Shown in pieces: positions 1 to 22,149 of a stretch of DNA of 64,000 bases. A program made the position numbers and the translations under genes. Each line of letters begins with the position of its first letter. The stretch's first letter is position 1. Under the pieces are notes generated by a model. That model did not search any database, was not told where the DNA came from, and was given only the letters and a program-made list of their open reading frames with translations. The DNA is from Nocardia jejuensis NBRC 103114 (GTDB lineage Bacteria; Actinomycetota; Actinomycetes; Mycobacteriales; Mycobacteriaceae): positions 372,001-436,000 of the forward strand of contig NZ_BDBU01000002.1 of assembly GCF_001613145.1 (NCBI RefSeq), given 5' to 3'.

Positions 1-10
1 CGGAGCTCCC

Positions 11-1825
11 ATGGCCCACGGCGATGCCACCGACCCGACCGCGCAGGTCGTGACCCGAGGCGGTGACGAGACCGCGGCCGAGCCGACCGACTCCGGCGAT
101 CAGGTCCACGAGGTGTCGCCGGTGAGCGAAAGCGATACGGGCACAGCGCGATCCGGTTCGCGGCTGATCGGACGGGGGCGGGCGTGGGCCCAGCGGCATC
201 CCGTGCTGTGGCGCACGGTGGCGGCGGTTGTCGCGGGGTTGTTGCTTTTCGCGAGTTTCCCGCCCCGGACGCTGTGGTTCCTCGCGCCGGTGGGGATCGC
301 GCTGCTCGTGCTCACGGTGCGCGGGAGTGGGCGGCTGCGTGGGGGATTCGGGTACGGGATGATTGCTGGACTGGCGTTCTTCCTGCCGCTGCTGCCGTGG
401 ACGGGCATCTATGTGGGACCGGTGCCGTGGCTGGGACTGTCCGCGGCGCTGTCGGTGTACGTCGGTCTGTTCGGTGTGCTGACCCGGCTGATCGGTGGGT
501 TGCGGTGGTGGCCGCTGTGGGTCGCGTCGGCGTGGTCGCTGACCGAGTGGGGCCGATCGAGTTTTCCGTTCGGCGGGTTTCCTTGGGGGCGAATGGCTTT
601 CGGGCAGGCCGATGGGTGGTATCTGCCTTTCGCGATGATCGGCGGAGCGCCCCTGGTGAGCTTCGCGGTCGCTCTGACGGGGACCGGGCTGGCCGGACTC
701 GTGGTGTGGATCGCACGGTCACGGCCCGATTCCGAGGCCCCGCGGGTCGCGCAGCATAGTCCCAGATGGGGGGCTGCGCATCCCACATCCTGGTACCGGA
801 TTGTTGCTGCGGCAATGCTTGTGGCTATAGTTCCGATCACCGGAGTGATCCTCCGGACCGCGCTGCCCGGCCCGGAGGACGGCAACCGGCCGATCACGGT
901 CGCCGCGATCCAGGGCAGCGTGCCGCGGTTGGGGCTCGATTTCAACGCCCAGCGCCGCGCGGTTCTCGACAATCACGTCAAGCGCACCGAGGAACTGGCC
1001 GGGGCCGTCGCGGCGGGGCAGTCCCCGCAGCCGGACGTGGTGATCTGGCCGGAGAACTCCTCCGATATCGATCCGCTGCGCAACGCGGACGCCTACGCGC
1101 TCATCACCCAGGCCTCGCGAGATATCAAGGCCCCCATCCTGGTCGGCGCCGTGTTGGTGAACGACGATCGCACCACCACGAACTCGGTGATCGTGTGGAA
1201 CGGCGAGCAGGGACCGGGCGAGCGGCACGACAAGAAGATCATCCAGCCCTTCGGGGAGTATCTGCCCTATCGCGGCTTCTTCCGGCACTTCTCCGAATAC
1301 GCGGACCGGGCAGGCTATTTCGTGCCGGGCAACGGAGACGGCGTGGTGCACGTGCAACCCGCCGCCGGCGGCTCACCCGTCGCGATCGGTGTGGCGACCT
1401 GTTACGAGGTGGCGTTCGACCGCGCCTTCGAGCAGGCGGTGCGCGCGGGCGCGCAGATTCTGACCGTCCCGTCGAACAACGCCACCTTCGGCGACAGCGA
1501 GATGACGTATCAGCAATTGGCGATGTCGCGGGTTCGCGCGGTGGAACACGGTCGCGCCGTGGTGGTCTCGGTGACCACCGGGGTGAGCGCCATGATCACC
1601 CCCGACGGCACGATCCAGCAGCAGACGCGGCAGTTCGTTCCCGCCGCCCTGACCGCGCAGCTACCGCTCCGCGACAGCACGACACTCGCGACCCGGTTAG
1701 GCCCCGCGCCGGAAGTGTTCTTGTGTATTCTGGCCGCGGCCGCGAGTGTGGCGGCAGTCACACGGCGGCGGACGAGCACCCTCGATCCGGTCCGCCGCGA
1801 CGCCGGTGACCTTCCGGTGCGGTAA
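11..1825 (+). CDS. lnt: Apolipoprotein N-acyltransferase
   Basis: Integral membrane enzyme that N-acylates the lipidated N-terminal cysteine of lipoproteins after Lgt and LspA. The protein as read has 604 residues: a hydrophilic N-terminus of about 60 residues, several hydrophobic membrane segments up to about residue 280, then a nitrilase-fold catalytic domain. The catalytic Glu-Lys-Cys triad is visible: E348 in WPENS, K408 in DKKIIQPFGEY and C464 in ATCYEVAFD. In Mycobacterium tuberculosis this domain is fused to polyprenol-monophosphomannose synthase (Ppm1); here it stands alone and no ppm gene follows. The first ATG is only 10 bases into the window, so the true start could lie upstream or at an internal codon. 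Confidence 0.93.
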   Translation: MAHGDATDPTAQVVTRGGDETAAEPTDSGDQVHEVSPVSESDTGTARSGSRLIGRGRAWAQRHPVLWRTVAAVVAGLLLFASFPPRTLWFLAPVGIALLVLTVRGSGRLRGGFGYGMIAGLAFFLPLLPWTGIYVGPVPWLGLSAALSVYVGLFGVLTRLIGGLRWWPLWVASAWSLTEWGRSSFPFGGFPWGRMAFGQADGWYLPFAMIGGAPLVSFAVALTGTGLAGLVVWIARSRPDSEAPRVAQHSPRWGAAHPTSWYRIVAAAMLVAIVPITGVILRTALPGPEDGNRPITVAAIQGSVPRLGLDFNAQRRAVLDNHVKRTEELAGAVAAGQSPQPDVVIWPENSSDIDPLRNADAYALITQASRDIKAPILVGAVLVNDDRTTTNSVIVWNGEQGPGERHDKKIIQPFGEYLPYRGFFRHFSEYADRAGYFVPGNGDGVVHVQPAAGGSPVAIGVATCYEVAFDRAFEQAVRAGAQILTVPSNNATFGDSEMTYQQLAMSRVRAVEHGRAVVVSVTTGVSAMITPDGTIQQQTRQFVPAALTAQLPLRDSTTLATRLGPAPEVFLCILAAAASVAAVTRRRTSTLDPVRRDAGDLPVR

Positions 1826-2166
1826 CTGCGGGCACGTGCGACGAGGGCCGTCCCGCTTCGGCGATCGAAATTCGCCAAAGCTTAGCCAACGCTTTCCTTT
1901 CGCCTGGTATGTCCGATTCTGGAACATTACTTTTGCGAGTTACGCGACAATCGCGAGGTTTGCCTTGAGTTAACTGAACTGAATCTGTGCTCCGCCAACG
2001 CTGTTCGTTGGGGGCAACTCGAGATCTCCACCGATCCGGTCGGGGGGATGCTCCGAATCATAGGGCGTGGATCACGTCCTAAGGCTCGCGCGTGCGCGCG
2101 GCAGCCGTGGTGATCGGCATTTGGGGCTCGGGGAGTTGCGTCAACAGCGGCAGAACGGAGTTATTG
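1826..2166. other. Intergenic leader of the NRPS operon
   Basis: 341 bases with no gene, visibly more AT-rich between about 1860 and 1990 than the flanking coding DNA, as expected of a promoter region. A perfect inverted repeat, CCAACG-CTGTT-CGTTGG, lies at 1995-2011 and could be an operator or a short leader hairpin. I could not assign a convincing -35/-10 pair, and no good iron-box (IdeR/DmdR type) is present; the best partial match is at 1954-1972. A GGAG ribosome-binding site at 2157-2160 sets the NRPS start. Confidence 0.4.
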
Positions 2167-15824
<13,658 letters not shown>

Positions 15825-15828
<4 letters not shown>

Positions 15829-16817
15829 GTCTGGCAGTGGAGATCAGCGGGCTGGTCAAGTACTACGGGAAAGTGCGCGTGCTGGACGGAGTCGATCTCG
15901 AGATTCCGTCCGGCACCGTGATGGGACTGCTCGGCCCCAACGGGGCCGGCAAGACCACCACGGTCCGCATCGTCACCACCCTGCTGGCACCCAGCTCCGG
16001 GTCGGTGCACGTGGCCGGAATCGACGTGCTGAAGGATCCGGCGCGCGCCCGCAATCGGCTCGGCCTGTCCGGGCAGTACGCGGCGATCGACGCGAACCTG
16101 ACCGGCTTCGAGAACCTGCGCATGGTCGCGCGGCTGTACGGCATGTCGCACAAGGCGGCCGCCGATCGCGCCGATCAGCTGCTGGAGGCCCTCGGGCTGC
16201 AGCACGCGGCCGGCCGGCGCGCGGGCACCTACTCCGGTGGTATGGCCCGGCGGCTGGACCTCGCGGGTGCGCTGGTGTGCCGTCCGCCGGTGGTGGTGCT
16301 CGACGAGCCGACCACCGGTCTGGATCCGCGCGGGCGGCTCGATATGTGGCGGGTCATCGGCGAACTCGTCGACGACGGCACCACGGTCCTGCTGACCACG
16401 CAGTATCTGGAGGAGGCCGATCTGCTGGCCGACCGGATCACCGTCATCGACCGGGGCCGCGTGATCGCGCGCGGCTCGGCCGACGAGCTCAAGATGTCGA
16501 TCGGCGGTGACAAGCTCACCGTCACCCTGGCCGCCGGACAGGATCCCAAGCCCGCGCTGACGGTGCTGGCGGGAGTCGGCATCGGCGAGCCGAGCCACGA
16601 CGACGGGACCGATCAGGCCGTCGTGGTGGTGGCCGACGGCACCCGCACCATGGTCGAGGCGCTGCGGCGGCTCGACGACGCGGGCGTGTGCGTCGTGGAC
16701 GCCGCGGTGCACCGGCCGAGCCTGGACGACGTATTCCTTTCCCTCACCGGCAAATCCGCGGAACGCAAAGTGCCGGTCCCCGCCCCAGACCCCGTGCAAG
16801 AGGAGATCCTGTCGTGA
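15825..16817 (+). CDS. ABC transporter ATP-binding protein, DrrA type
   Basis: 330-residue cytoplasmic ATPase of the daunorubicin-resistance (DrrA) family, which powers export of natural products and lipids. Walker A is GPNGAGKTT near residue 40, the signature is a variant [13 protein letters not shown], Walker B is [13 protein letters not shown], and the C-terminal extension typical of DrrA is present. Its ATG lies within the ATGA that also ends the NRPS gene, so translation is coupled and the NRPS product is the likely cargo. Its own TGA overlaps the GTG of the permease. Confidence 0.95.
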
Positions 16818-17689
16818 CGACCACTCCCGTGGCCCCCGCCGCGCGGCCCGCCGCCGAGGCGCCCGTCCGCGCCCCGTCGCCCGGTCCGATGCTGTTGCTG
16901 CCGCGTGTGTTTCGTGACAGTGCCATCGTCGCCTATCGAAACCTGCTGACCATCCTGCGAGTTCCCACGCTGCTGGTCACCGCCACCATCCAGCCGCTGA
17001 TGTTCGTGTTCCTTTTCGCGTACGTGTTCGGCGCGTCCCTGGGCGGCAGCCAGTATCGGGAATTCCTGCTGGCCGGAATCTTCGCGCAGACAGTGGCTTT
17101 CAACGCGGCCTTCACCACCGTCGGCCTGGCCAACGATCTGCACAAGGGCATCATCGACCGGATGCGGACGCTGCCGATGTCGCGGCTGGCGGTGCTGATG
17201 GGCCGCACGCTCTCGGACACGGTGGTGAACGTGCTCGCACTGGCCGTCATGGCCGGGTGCGGCTATGTGGTGGGCTGGCGGATCAACGGCGGAATCCTCG
17301 ATGCCGCACTGGCATTCGCGGTGATCCTGCTGTTCGCCTTCGCCATGTCCTGGGTGGGCGCGATCACCGGCCTGGTCTCACCCAGCGTGGAGGTTGCCCA
17401 GAGCGCCGGCCTGATCTGGCTGTTCCCGCTGTCGTTCATCTCCTCGGCGTTCATCTCCGGTGAGAGTCTGCCCGGTCCGCTGCGCGTGATCGCGGCCTGG
17501 AATCCGATCACCGCGGTCGCCGCGGCGGGCCGCAAGCTGTTCGACAACGGCGCGCCGCCCACCTTCGTCCCGGCCGAGGGCTGGCCGGCCGATCACTGCG
17601 TGCTGTACGCCATCCTGTGCTCGATCGGCATCCTGGCCGTCGCGGTGCCGATCGCGCTGCTGCAGTACCGCAAGGTCGCCAGCCACTGA
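16814..17689 (+). CDS. ABC transporter permease, DrrB type (ABC-2 family)
   Basis: 291-residue membrane partner of the preceding ATPase. The GTG start at 16814 overlaps the upstream TGA (GTGA) and has AGGAG at 16801-16805. A cytoplasmic N-terminus of about 45 residues is followed by about six hydrophobic segments, with the ABC-2 hallmark region ending in LFPLSFISSAFISGESLPGPL and the usual NPIT(A/x)VAAAGR stretch. With the ATPase it forms a complete DrrAB-like exporter; coupling to the NRPS suggests efflux of, and self-protection from, the peptide. Confidence 0.94.
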   Translation: MTTTPVAPAARPAAEAPVRAPSPGPMLLLPRVFRDSAIVAYRNLLTILRVPTLLVTATIQPLMFVFLFAYVFGASLGGSQYREFLLAGIFAQTVAFNAAFTTVGLANDLHKGIIDRMRTLPMSRLAVLMGRTLSDTVVNVLALAVMAGCGYVVGWRINGGILDAALAFAVILLFAFAMSWVGAITGLVSPSVEVAQSAGLIWLFPLSFISSAFISGESLPGPLRVIAAWNPITAVAAAGRKLFDNGAPPTFVPAEGWPADHCVLYAILCSIGILAVAVPIALLQYRKVASH

Positions 17690-17728
17690 TCGGTTGTCAC
17701 CACCGCAAGGTCCACCCCGGACAAGCGC

Positions 17729-17761
17729 CGAGCCCCGCTCCCGAGAAGGGAGCGGGGCTCG
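17729..17761. terminator. Shared bidirectional terminator between NRPS operon and rbpA
   Basis: Perfect 14-bp stem CGAGCCCCGCTCCC (17729-17742), loop GAGAA, and complement GGGAGCGGGGCTCG (17748-17761), placed between two convergent genes. No clear U-tract follows on either strand, common in actinobacteria. Confidence 0.8.
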
Positions 17762-17781
17762 ATGCGTATGCGCTGCGCTAC

Positions 17782-18117
17782 TTATCCGCGGCGACGGCTC
17801 TTGATCAGATCCATCCGCTCCTGGAGCAGCTCCTCGAGCTCCTCCTTGCTGCGACGCTCGAGCAGCATGTCCCAGTGGGTGCGCGGCGGCTTGACCTTCT
17901 TGGGCTCCTGAGTGGTGCCCTCCATCAACGCACCCTCCTGGCCGTTACGGCACAGCCAGGTCGGGGGAATCTCGGCGTCGTCGGCGAACGGAACATCGAA
18001 TTCCTCGCCGTTGTCCGTCTTGTAGCGGGCCATCCGACGCGGCGCGAGGTCGTGGTCGCGGTCGGTCTCGTAGCTCACCGCTCCGAGTCGACTTCCCCGG
18101 AGTACGCGATCTGCCAT
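17782..18117 (-). CDS. rbpA: RNA polymerase-binding protein RbpA
   Basis: 111-residue actinobacterial transcription factor that binds RNA polymerase and principal-type sigma factors, stabilises the open complex and affects rifampicin tolerance. The family features are visible: N-terminal MADRVLRGSRLG, a central core with PTWLCRNGQEG and the C-terminal sigma-interacting helix THWDMLLERRSKEELEELL followed by a basic tail. Start ATG has GAAGGGA upstream. An ECF-sigma-type promoter lies 51-76 bases upstream. The small Zn-ribbon-like gene on its far side matches the mycobacterial neighbourhood around Rv2050. Confidence 0.96.
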   Translation of the reverse strand: MADRVLRGSRLGAVSYETDRDHDLAPRRMARYKTDNGEEFDVPFADDAEIPPTWLCRNGQEGALMEGTTQEPKKVKPPRTHWDMLLERRSKEELEELLQERMDLIKSRRRG

Positions 18118-18167
18118 GAGTGCGGTCCCTTCTCGCCTGTCGGCTACGTCTTGCTTACTGCAATGTC

Positions 18168-18193
18168 AACGCCTATGCGCACGCTTAGGTTCC
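18168..18193 (-). promoter_or_regulatory. ECF-sigma (SigR/SigH/SigE-like) promoter of rbpA
   Basis: Read on the minus strand: GGAAC (18193-18189), an 18-base spacer, then GTT (18170-18168). This is the consensus GGAA(C/T)-N18-GTT of thiol-stress sigma factors SigR/SigH, and also fits the related SigE reading GGAACC-N16-CGTT. It leads rbpA by about 50 bases. rbpA is a known SigR target in Streptomyces; the assignment to a particular sigma factor here is inference. Confidence 0.65.
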
Positions 18194-18359
18194 CGTAGAG
18201 AACCCTGCCATTCTACTAGGTCCCCGCACGACGCTGTGCCGCTGTGTCGGTCGGTAGTCCTGAAGTGCCTTTTCGGGTGGCGGCGAATCTGTCCGAGACC
18301 GGGGTGTCTCGGCGTGCCCATTGGGTTCGAGCGCCTCGAGCTGACTACTGTGTCGAACC

Positions 18360-18686
18360 ATGTCGCGCCGCGTACTTCCGCCCTGTCAGTGGTGTGGCAG
18401 GGAGATCGCCGAATCCGAGGTCGGACGTCGCCGCCGGTACTGTCGGCAATCGTGCCGACAGCGAGCCTACGAACATCGGAACAGCCTGAAGGGCACCGGT
18501 ATTCCCGAGGATTCGGTGGTCCTGAGCGCCCAGGAGGTCGCCGATCTCTCGGATCGGTGGTTCGCGGCCCGCTGTGCCGCGGAGGATGTGGCGACCGCGG
18601 TGGCGGAGGGCGCGGATCGGTTCGAGTTGGCCGATCTCACCGCGACATTGGTGAAGCTGACCCGGGATGCGGAGCGACTGCGCTGA
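18360..18686 (+). CDS. Small Zn-ribbon-like protein, conserved beside rbpA
   Basis: 108 residues. The N-terminus carries a Cys4 pattern, CQWCGREIAE...YCRQSC (Cys-x2-Cys then Cys-x3-Cys), surrounded by Arg-rich sequence (GRRRRYCRQSCRQRAYEHR), followed by a helical acidic C-terminus. It looks like a small zinc-binding, possibly nucleic-acid-binding protein; related short proteins accompany rbpA in mycobacteria and nocardiae. Function unknown. Its last 50 bases overlap the 3' end of the convergent membrane-protein gene. Confidence 0.8.
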   Translation: MSRRVLPPCQWCGREIAESEVGRRRRYCRQSCRQRAYEHRNSLKGTGIPEDSVVLSAQEVADLSDRWFAARCAAEDVATAVAEGADRFELADLTATLVKLTRDAERLR

Positions 18687-19689
18687 TCTCGGCGCTCGCG
18701 GGCGGCGTCGCCCCGCCTCGCACCACGCGGACCAGGACGGCGCCCGCCACGGTGACCGCGGCCACCACGCCCAGCGCGCCGAGGGTGGCCGCGTCGGGCC
18801 GGATCAGCGGTTGCGCGCGCAACGCCTGCCACAGCAGCACGCCCAGTAGCCCGGCATAGCCCAGCGCCAGCACCCGGATCAGATCGGCCCGGGCTCGCTC
18901 GTCGCGCAGCAGCGGCACCCGCGGAGCGAATCGGGCCAGCAGGAACGCGGCCAGGATCAGGACCTGGATGCCGTGCAGGCCCACGAAGTGCGGAATGCGC
19001 ATATCGCCGCCGATCGTGCTCCAGTGGGTGATCGGCATACCGCCGACCCCGTCGCGGAGCTGCGGCCTGCCCTCGACGATGGTGTGCCCGGCCACCAGGG
19101 TCACCGGTTTGCCGTACGCGTCGGTGACCTTCTGCTCGCCGCTGAAGCCCATGAGGTATCCCAGCGCCATACCCACCACGGCGATTCCCAGGCCGTAGTG
19201 GATGGCCCGGGTGGTCGGGCGGTCGGTGACGTGCTGCCACGAAAGCACCAGGGCGATCACCAGATTCGCCAGGAACAGCCCCGGCACCCCGGACTGGAAC
19301 AGTTGCTGGCCGATCACGTTGACCGCGTCGCTCTCGTCGTTGAAATGACTGAAGGTGCCCCGCGCGGCCTGCACCGTGATGAATCCGACGTCCACCACGC
19401 TGGTCGCGGCGAAGACGGTGCCCATCCACCAGGTGAGCCGCTGCCCGCGATGCGGGAACGAGAGCAACCACGACAGCGTCGCGGTGTACAGGGCGAACGC
19501 GAACGCGAACTTGAACGCCTTGAGCCAGACCGATTCGTGCAACAGCATTCGATCGTCGAAAAGCATGGCGCACAGGGAGAATACGGCGAGCACGGCCATG
19601 CCCGCGGTGGTCACGAGCAGGGGGCGGTGCGGTCGCCGGGCAGTGACGGTCGCGGGCCGGGCGGCGGGTGCGAGAGGCGCGGTGGTCAT
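18637..19689 (-). CDS. Polytopic membrane protein of unknown function
   Basis: 350 residues from an ATG at 19689. About eight hydrophobic helices are seen, beginning VTTAGMAVLAVFSLCAMLF; between them are conserved-looking loops with charged and polar residues (RGTFSHFNDESDAVN, GFSGEQKVTDAYGKPV, THWSTIGGDMRIPHFVGLHGIQ). The last of these, with Arg, His and Gly-rich spacing in a membrane border, recalls proteins that bind a cofactor or small ligand, but no family can be named with certainty. It converges with and overlaps the preceding gene by 50 bases. Confidence 0.85.
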   Translation of the reverse strand: MTTAPLAPAARPATVTARRPHRPLLVTTAGMAVLAVFSLCAMLFDDRMLLHESVWLKAFKFAFAFALYTATLSWLLSFPHRGQRLTWWMGTVFAATSVVDVGFITVQAARGTFSHFNDESDAVNVIGQQLFQSGVPGLFLANLVIALVLSWQHVTDRPTTRAIHYGLGIAVVGMALGYLMGFSGEQKVTDAYGKPVTLVAGHTIVEGRPQLRDGVGGMPITHWSTIGGDMRIPHFVGLHGIQVLILAAFLLARFAPRVPLLRDERARADLIRVLALGYAGLLGVLLWQALRAQPLIRPDAATLGALGVVAAVTVAGAVLVRVVRGGATPPASAEISAVAPHPGSASPMSR

Positions 19690-19897
19690 ATCGGCGACGC
19701 TATGGCCGGCGGGCGGCGCCGCAGATCCCCCGGCGGTGGGGTTCGCACGTAGTACCCGGGTATGAGATGACCCGCTCGAGAGCACCTTTTCGGGCCGGAG
19801 GCACCCGGGCCGGGGAGCTTGCGTGCGCAGGTTGCGGTCGGTCCACCTCGTGCGTGGCGGCTTGGCCGAATTCCGATGAACGTTGCAGGATGCGAGA

Positions 19898-21616
19898 GTG
19901 CAACTGACTCTGATCGCGGTCACCTGCGTCATCAGCATCGTGGTGGTCGCCGCGTTCGCCCGGCAGATCGGGGTGGCCTCGCCCCTGATACTGGTCGTGG
20001 CGGGCGGGGCCATGAGCCTGCTGCCCAGCATTCCGGATTTCCAGGTCGAGCCGGAGTGGATCCTGGCCGGGGTGCTGCCACCGCTGCTGTACGCCGCGGC
20101 GGTGCACATTCCGGCCCAGGATTTCCGGCGCGACTTCAAGGCGATCGCGGGTTTGGCGGTGCTGCTGGTCGCGGTGACCACGCTGTGCTCGGGTCTGATG
20201 TTCTCGATCCTGCTGCCCGGCCTGGGTCTGGCCGCTGCCTTCGCGCTGGGCGCGGTGATCAGCCCGACCGACGCCGTCGCCGCCACCGCGGTCGGCAAGC
20301 GACTCGGGCTGCCCTCGCGACTGCTGACCATTCTGGAGGGCGAGGGCCTGGTCAACGACGCCTCCGCGCTGGTGCTGCTGAGTTCGGCGGTCGCGGCGAT
20401 GGGTGCGACGGTGCATCCGCTGCACGTCGGTGGCGAGTTCGTGTACTCGGTGGCCTGCGCGGTCCTGGTCGGCGTGGTGGTCGGGATAGTGAACGTGCGA
20501 GTGCGCGCGCTGCTGAACGACAATGTGCTCAATACCGCGATCTCGTTCGTGGTGCCCTTCCTGGCGTTCGTGCCGGCCGAGGAACTGCACGCCTCCGGTG
20601 TGCTGGCGGTGGTGGTGACGGGCCTGGTCACCGGGCATCTGAGCCCGCGCTTCCTGCGCGCCACCGACCGATTGACCGAGGCGACGAACTGGGCGACGGT
20701 CGCGTTCCTGCTCGAGGGCGGGGTCTTCCTGCTGATGGGCCTGCAGGTGAAGACGGTCCTGGACGAGGTCTCCGAGGCCGGTCTGAGTGTGCGCGAGGCG
20801 GTCTGGATCGGGCTGCTCGCCGCCGTGCTGGTGATCGCCATGCGCATGCTGTTCGTGGCGCCGCTGGTGGCCTCGCTGCGCCGGGACGCCAATCGGGCCG
20901 AGACGATGACACCGGTGCTGGAGCGGATGGAGGCGCGGGCCAACGATCCCGACGTCGATCAACGGTTCACCGAGAAGCGCCAGCAGCGCTTCCTGGACCG
21001 GATCGTGCGCAAGCGCGGCGACATCAAGTTCGCGGTCGCGGAGAATTTCGGCTGGCGTGGCGGGGTGGTGCTGGCCTGGTCGGGGATGCGCGGGGCGATC
21101 ACGCTCGCGGCCGCGCAATCATTGCCGACCTCCACGCCCTATCGTGCCGAACTGCTGCTGATCGCGTTCGTGGTCGCGATCAGCACGCTGCTGGTGCAGG
21201 GATTGAGCCTGCCGTTCGTGATTCGCGCGGTGCGCGTGCCGGGGGACGACATCACCCGGGACCGTGAGGAATTCGCCGAACTGCACGCCGAGTTGACGGC
21301 CAGGGCCGAGATCGTCCTGGACGATCCCGCCCTGGCGTTACCCGACGGCAGCGCGTTCTCCGACGATGTGGTGAAGCTGGTGCGTGACGAATTGCGCACG
21401 CGCACCGTCACTCCCGAGGACGGGGAGTTCGACAGTCTGCTCGACACGCGTGAGCAGTATCGGCTGTTGCGCCTGGATGTGCTTGCGGCCCAACAGTCCG
21501 AGCTGCTCGATGCCCGCTCGATGGGCCTGTACGGCTCGCGTACCCTGACCCGTTTCCAGCGCGCCCTGGATATCGAAGGGGCTCGGCTGCAGCAGTTGCC
21601 CGGACCGGGGGACTGA
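19898..21616 (+). CDS. Na+/H+ antiporter, CPA1 family
   Basis: 572 residues from a GTG at 19898 with AGGA seven bases upstream. A twelve-or-so-helix cation:proton antiporter of the inner membrane. The transport-site motifs are present: PTDAVAATAV near residue 130, GEGLVNDASALVL near 150 and SGMRGAITLAAAQSLP near 395. The hydrophilic C-terminal region of about 130 residues is longer than the minimum and probably cytoplasmic and regulatory. It contributes to pH and sodium homeostasis; standalone gene, divergent from the membrane protein to its left. Confidence 0.93.
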   Translation: MQLTLIAVTCVISIVVVAAFARQIGVASPLILVVAGGAMSLLPSIPDFQVEPEWILAGVLPPLLYAAAVHIPAQDFRRDFKAIAGLAVLLVAVTTLCSGLMFSILLPGLGLAAAFALGAVISPTDAVAATAVGKRLGLPSRLLTILEGEGLVNDASALVLLSSAVAAMGATVHPLHVGGEFVYSVACAVLVGVVVGIVNVRVRALLNDNVLNTAISFVVPFLAFVPAEELHASGVLAVVVTGLVTGHLSPRFLRATDRLTEATNWATVAFLLEGGVFLLMGLQVKTVLDEVSEAGLSVREAVWIGLLAAVLVIAMRMLFVAPLVASLRRDANRAETMTPVLERMEARANDPDVDQRFTEKRQQRFLDRIVRKRGDIKFAVAENFGWRGGVVLAWSGMRGAITLAAAQSLPTSTPYRAELLLIAFVVAISTLLVQGLSLPFVIRAVRVPGDDITRDREEFAELHAELTARAEIVLDDPALALPDGSAFSDDVVKLVRDELRTRTVTPEDGEFDSLLDTREQYRLLRLDVLAAQQSELLDARSMGLYGSRTLTRFQRALDIEGARLQQLPGPGD

Positions 21617-21693
21617 GCGGGCGGTTCGCCGGGACATACCGGGCTGACCGGGCGTCCCTAAAACATCCCGGTCGGTAGGTAACGTCCCAGCTC

Positions 21694-22038
21694 ATGACGC
21701 ATAAAAAGCGCATCGGCCTTTTCGTGGGCGCGCTGGTGAGCGCCGCCATGATCACGATGAATCCGTCCTCGGCCTGGGGCTCCGGTGAGGTGGGGGGCCC
21801 GACCGGCTCGGCGCCCACCACGCCGTCGGCGCCGAAGGCTCCTTCGCCCGGCAACTCCCAGTCTCCCGGCAATTCGCAGTCGCCCGGCAACTCGCCGTCC
21901 GCTCCGGAGCGGGGCAATGCGCCCTTCTCGCCGGATCGCGGGAACGCTCCGCTGGCTCCCGAGCGACCGGTGCCGGTTCCGGAGCAGATCGTGCCGGCGA
22001 AGCCGCCGGCCGGGGCAGGTTTGTGCCCCACCCTCTGA
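21694..22038 (+). CDS. Small secreted Pro/Gly/Asn-rich protein
   Basis: 114 residues with a Sec signal peptide (MTHKKRIGLFVGALVSAAM, cleavage likely after SAWG). The mature part is low-complexity and contains short repeats: PGNSQS three times and (S/A)P(D/E)RGNAP twice. A lone Cys sits four residues from the end (GLCPTL). It is a candidate cell-wall or exported linker-like protein with no recognisable catalytic domain. The terminator downstream marks it as a complete unit. Confidence 0.7.
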   Translation: MTHKKRIGLFVGALVSAAMITMNPSSAWGSGEVGGPTGSAPTTPSAPKAPSPGNSQSPGNSQSPGNSPSAPERGNAPFSPDRGNAPLAPERPVPVPEQIVPAKPPAGAGLCPTL

Positions 22039-22060
22039 CCGGATCTCCGACCCGACCCAC

Positions 22061-22098
22061 GCCGTTCCTCGCCGATATCGGTGGGGAACGGCGCTTTT
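22061..22098 (+). terminator. Intrinsic terminator after the small secreted protein
   Basis: Inverted repeat from GCCGTTCC at 22061 to GGAACGGC at 22092, continuing inward to the palindrome CCGATATCGG (two G.U pairs), followed by TTTT at 22095-22098. It separates this gene from the convergent LysR gene. Confidence 0.75.
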
Positions 22099-22149
22099 GC
22101 CGAGCGAAGGCACAGCCGGTGCGGCGCGGTGCGATTCGGCGCGGCCGGT

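Noticed and set aside
1954-1972. Possible iron box before the NRPS, suggested by its EntF-like start
   Set aside because: About 10 of 19 positions match the consensus and only the left half is good; not enough for an IdeR/DmdR site.
2092-2166. Earlier GTG start for the NRPS
   Set aside because: The 25 extra residues have no ribosome-binding site, while the ATG at 2167 has GGAG at the right distance and starts just before the conserved C domain.
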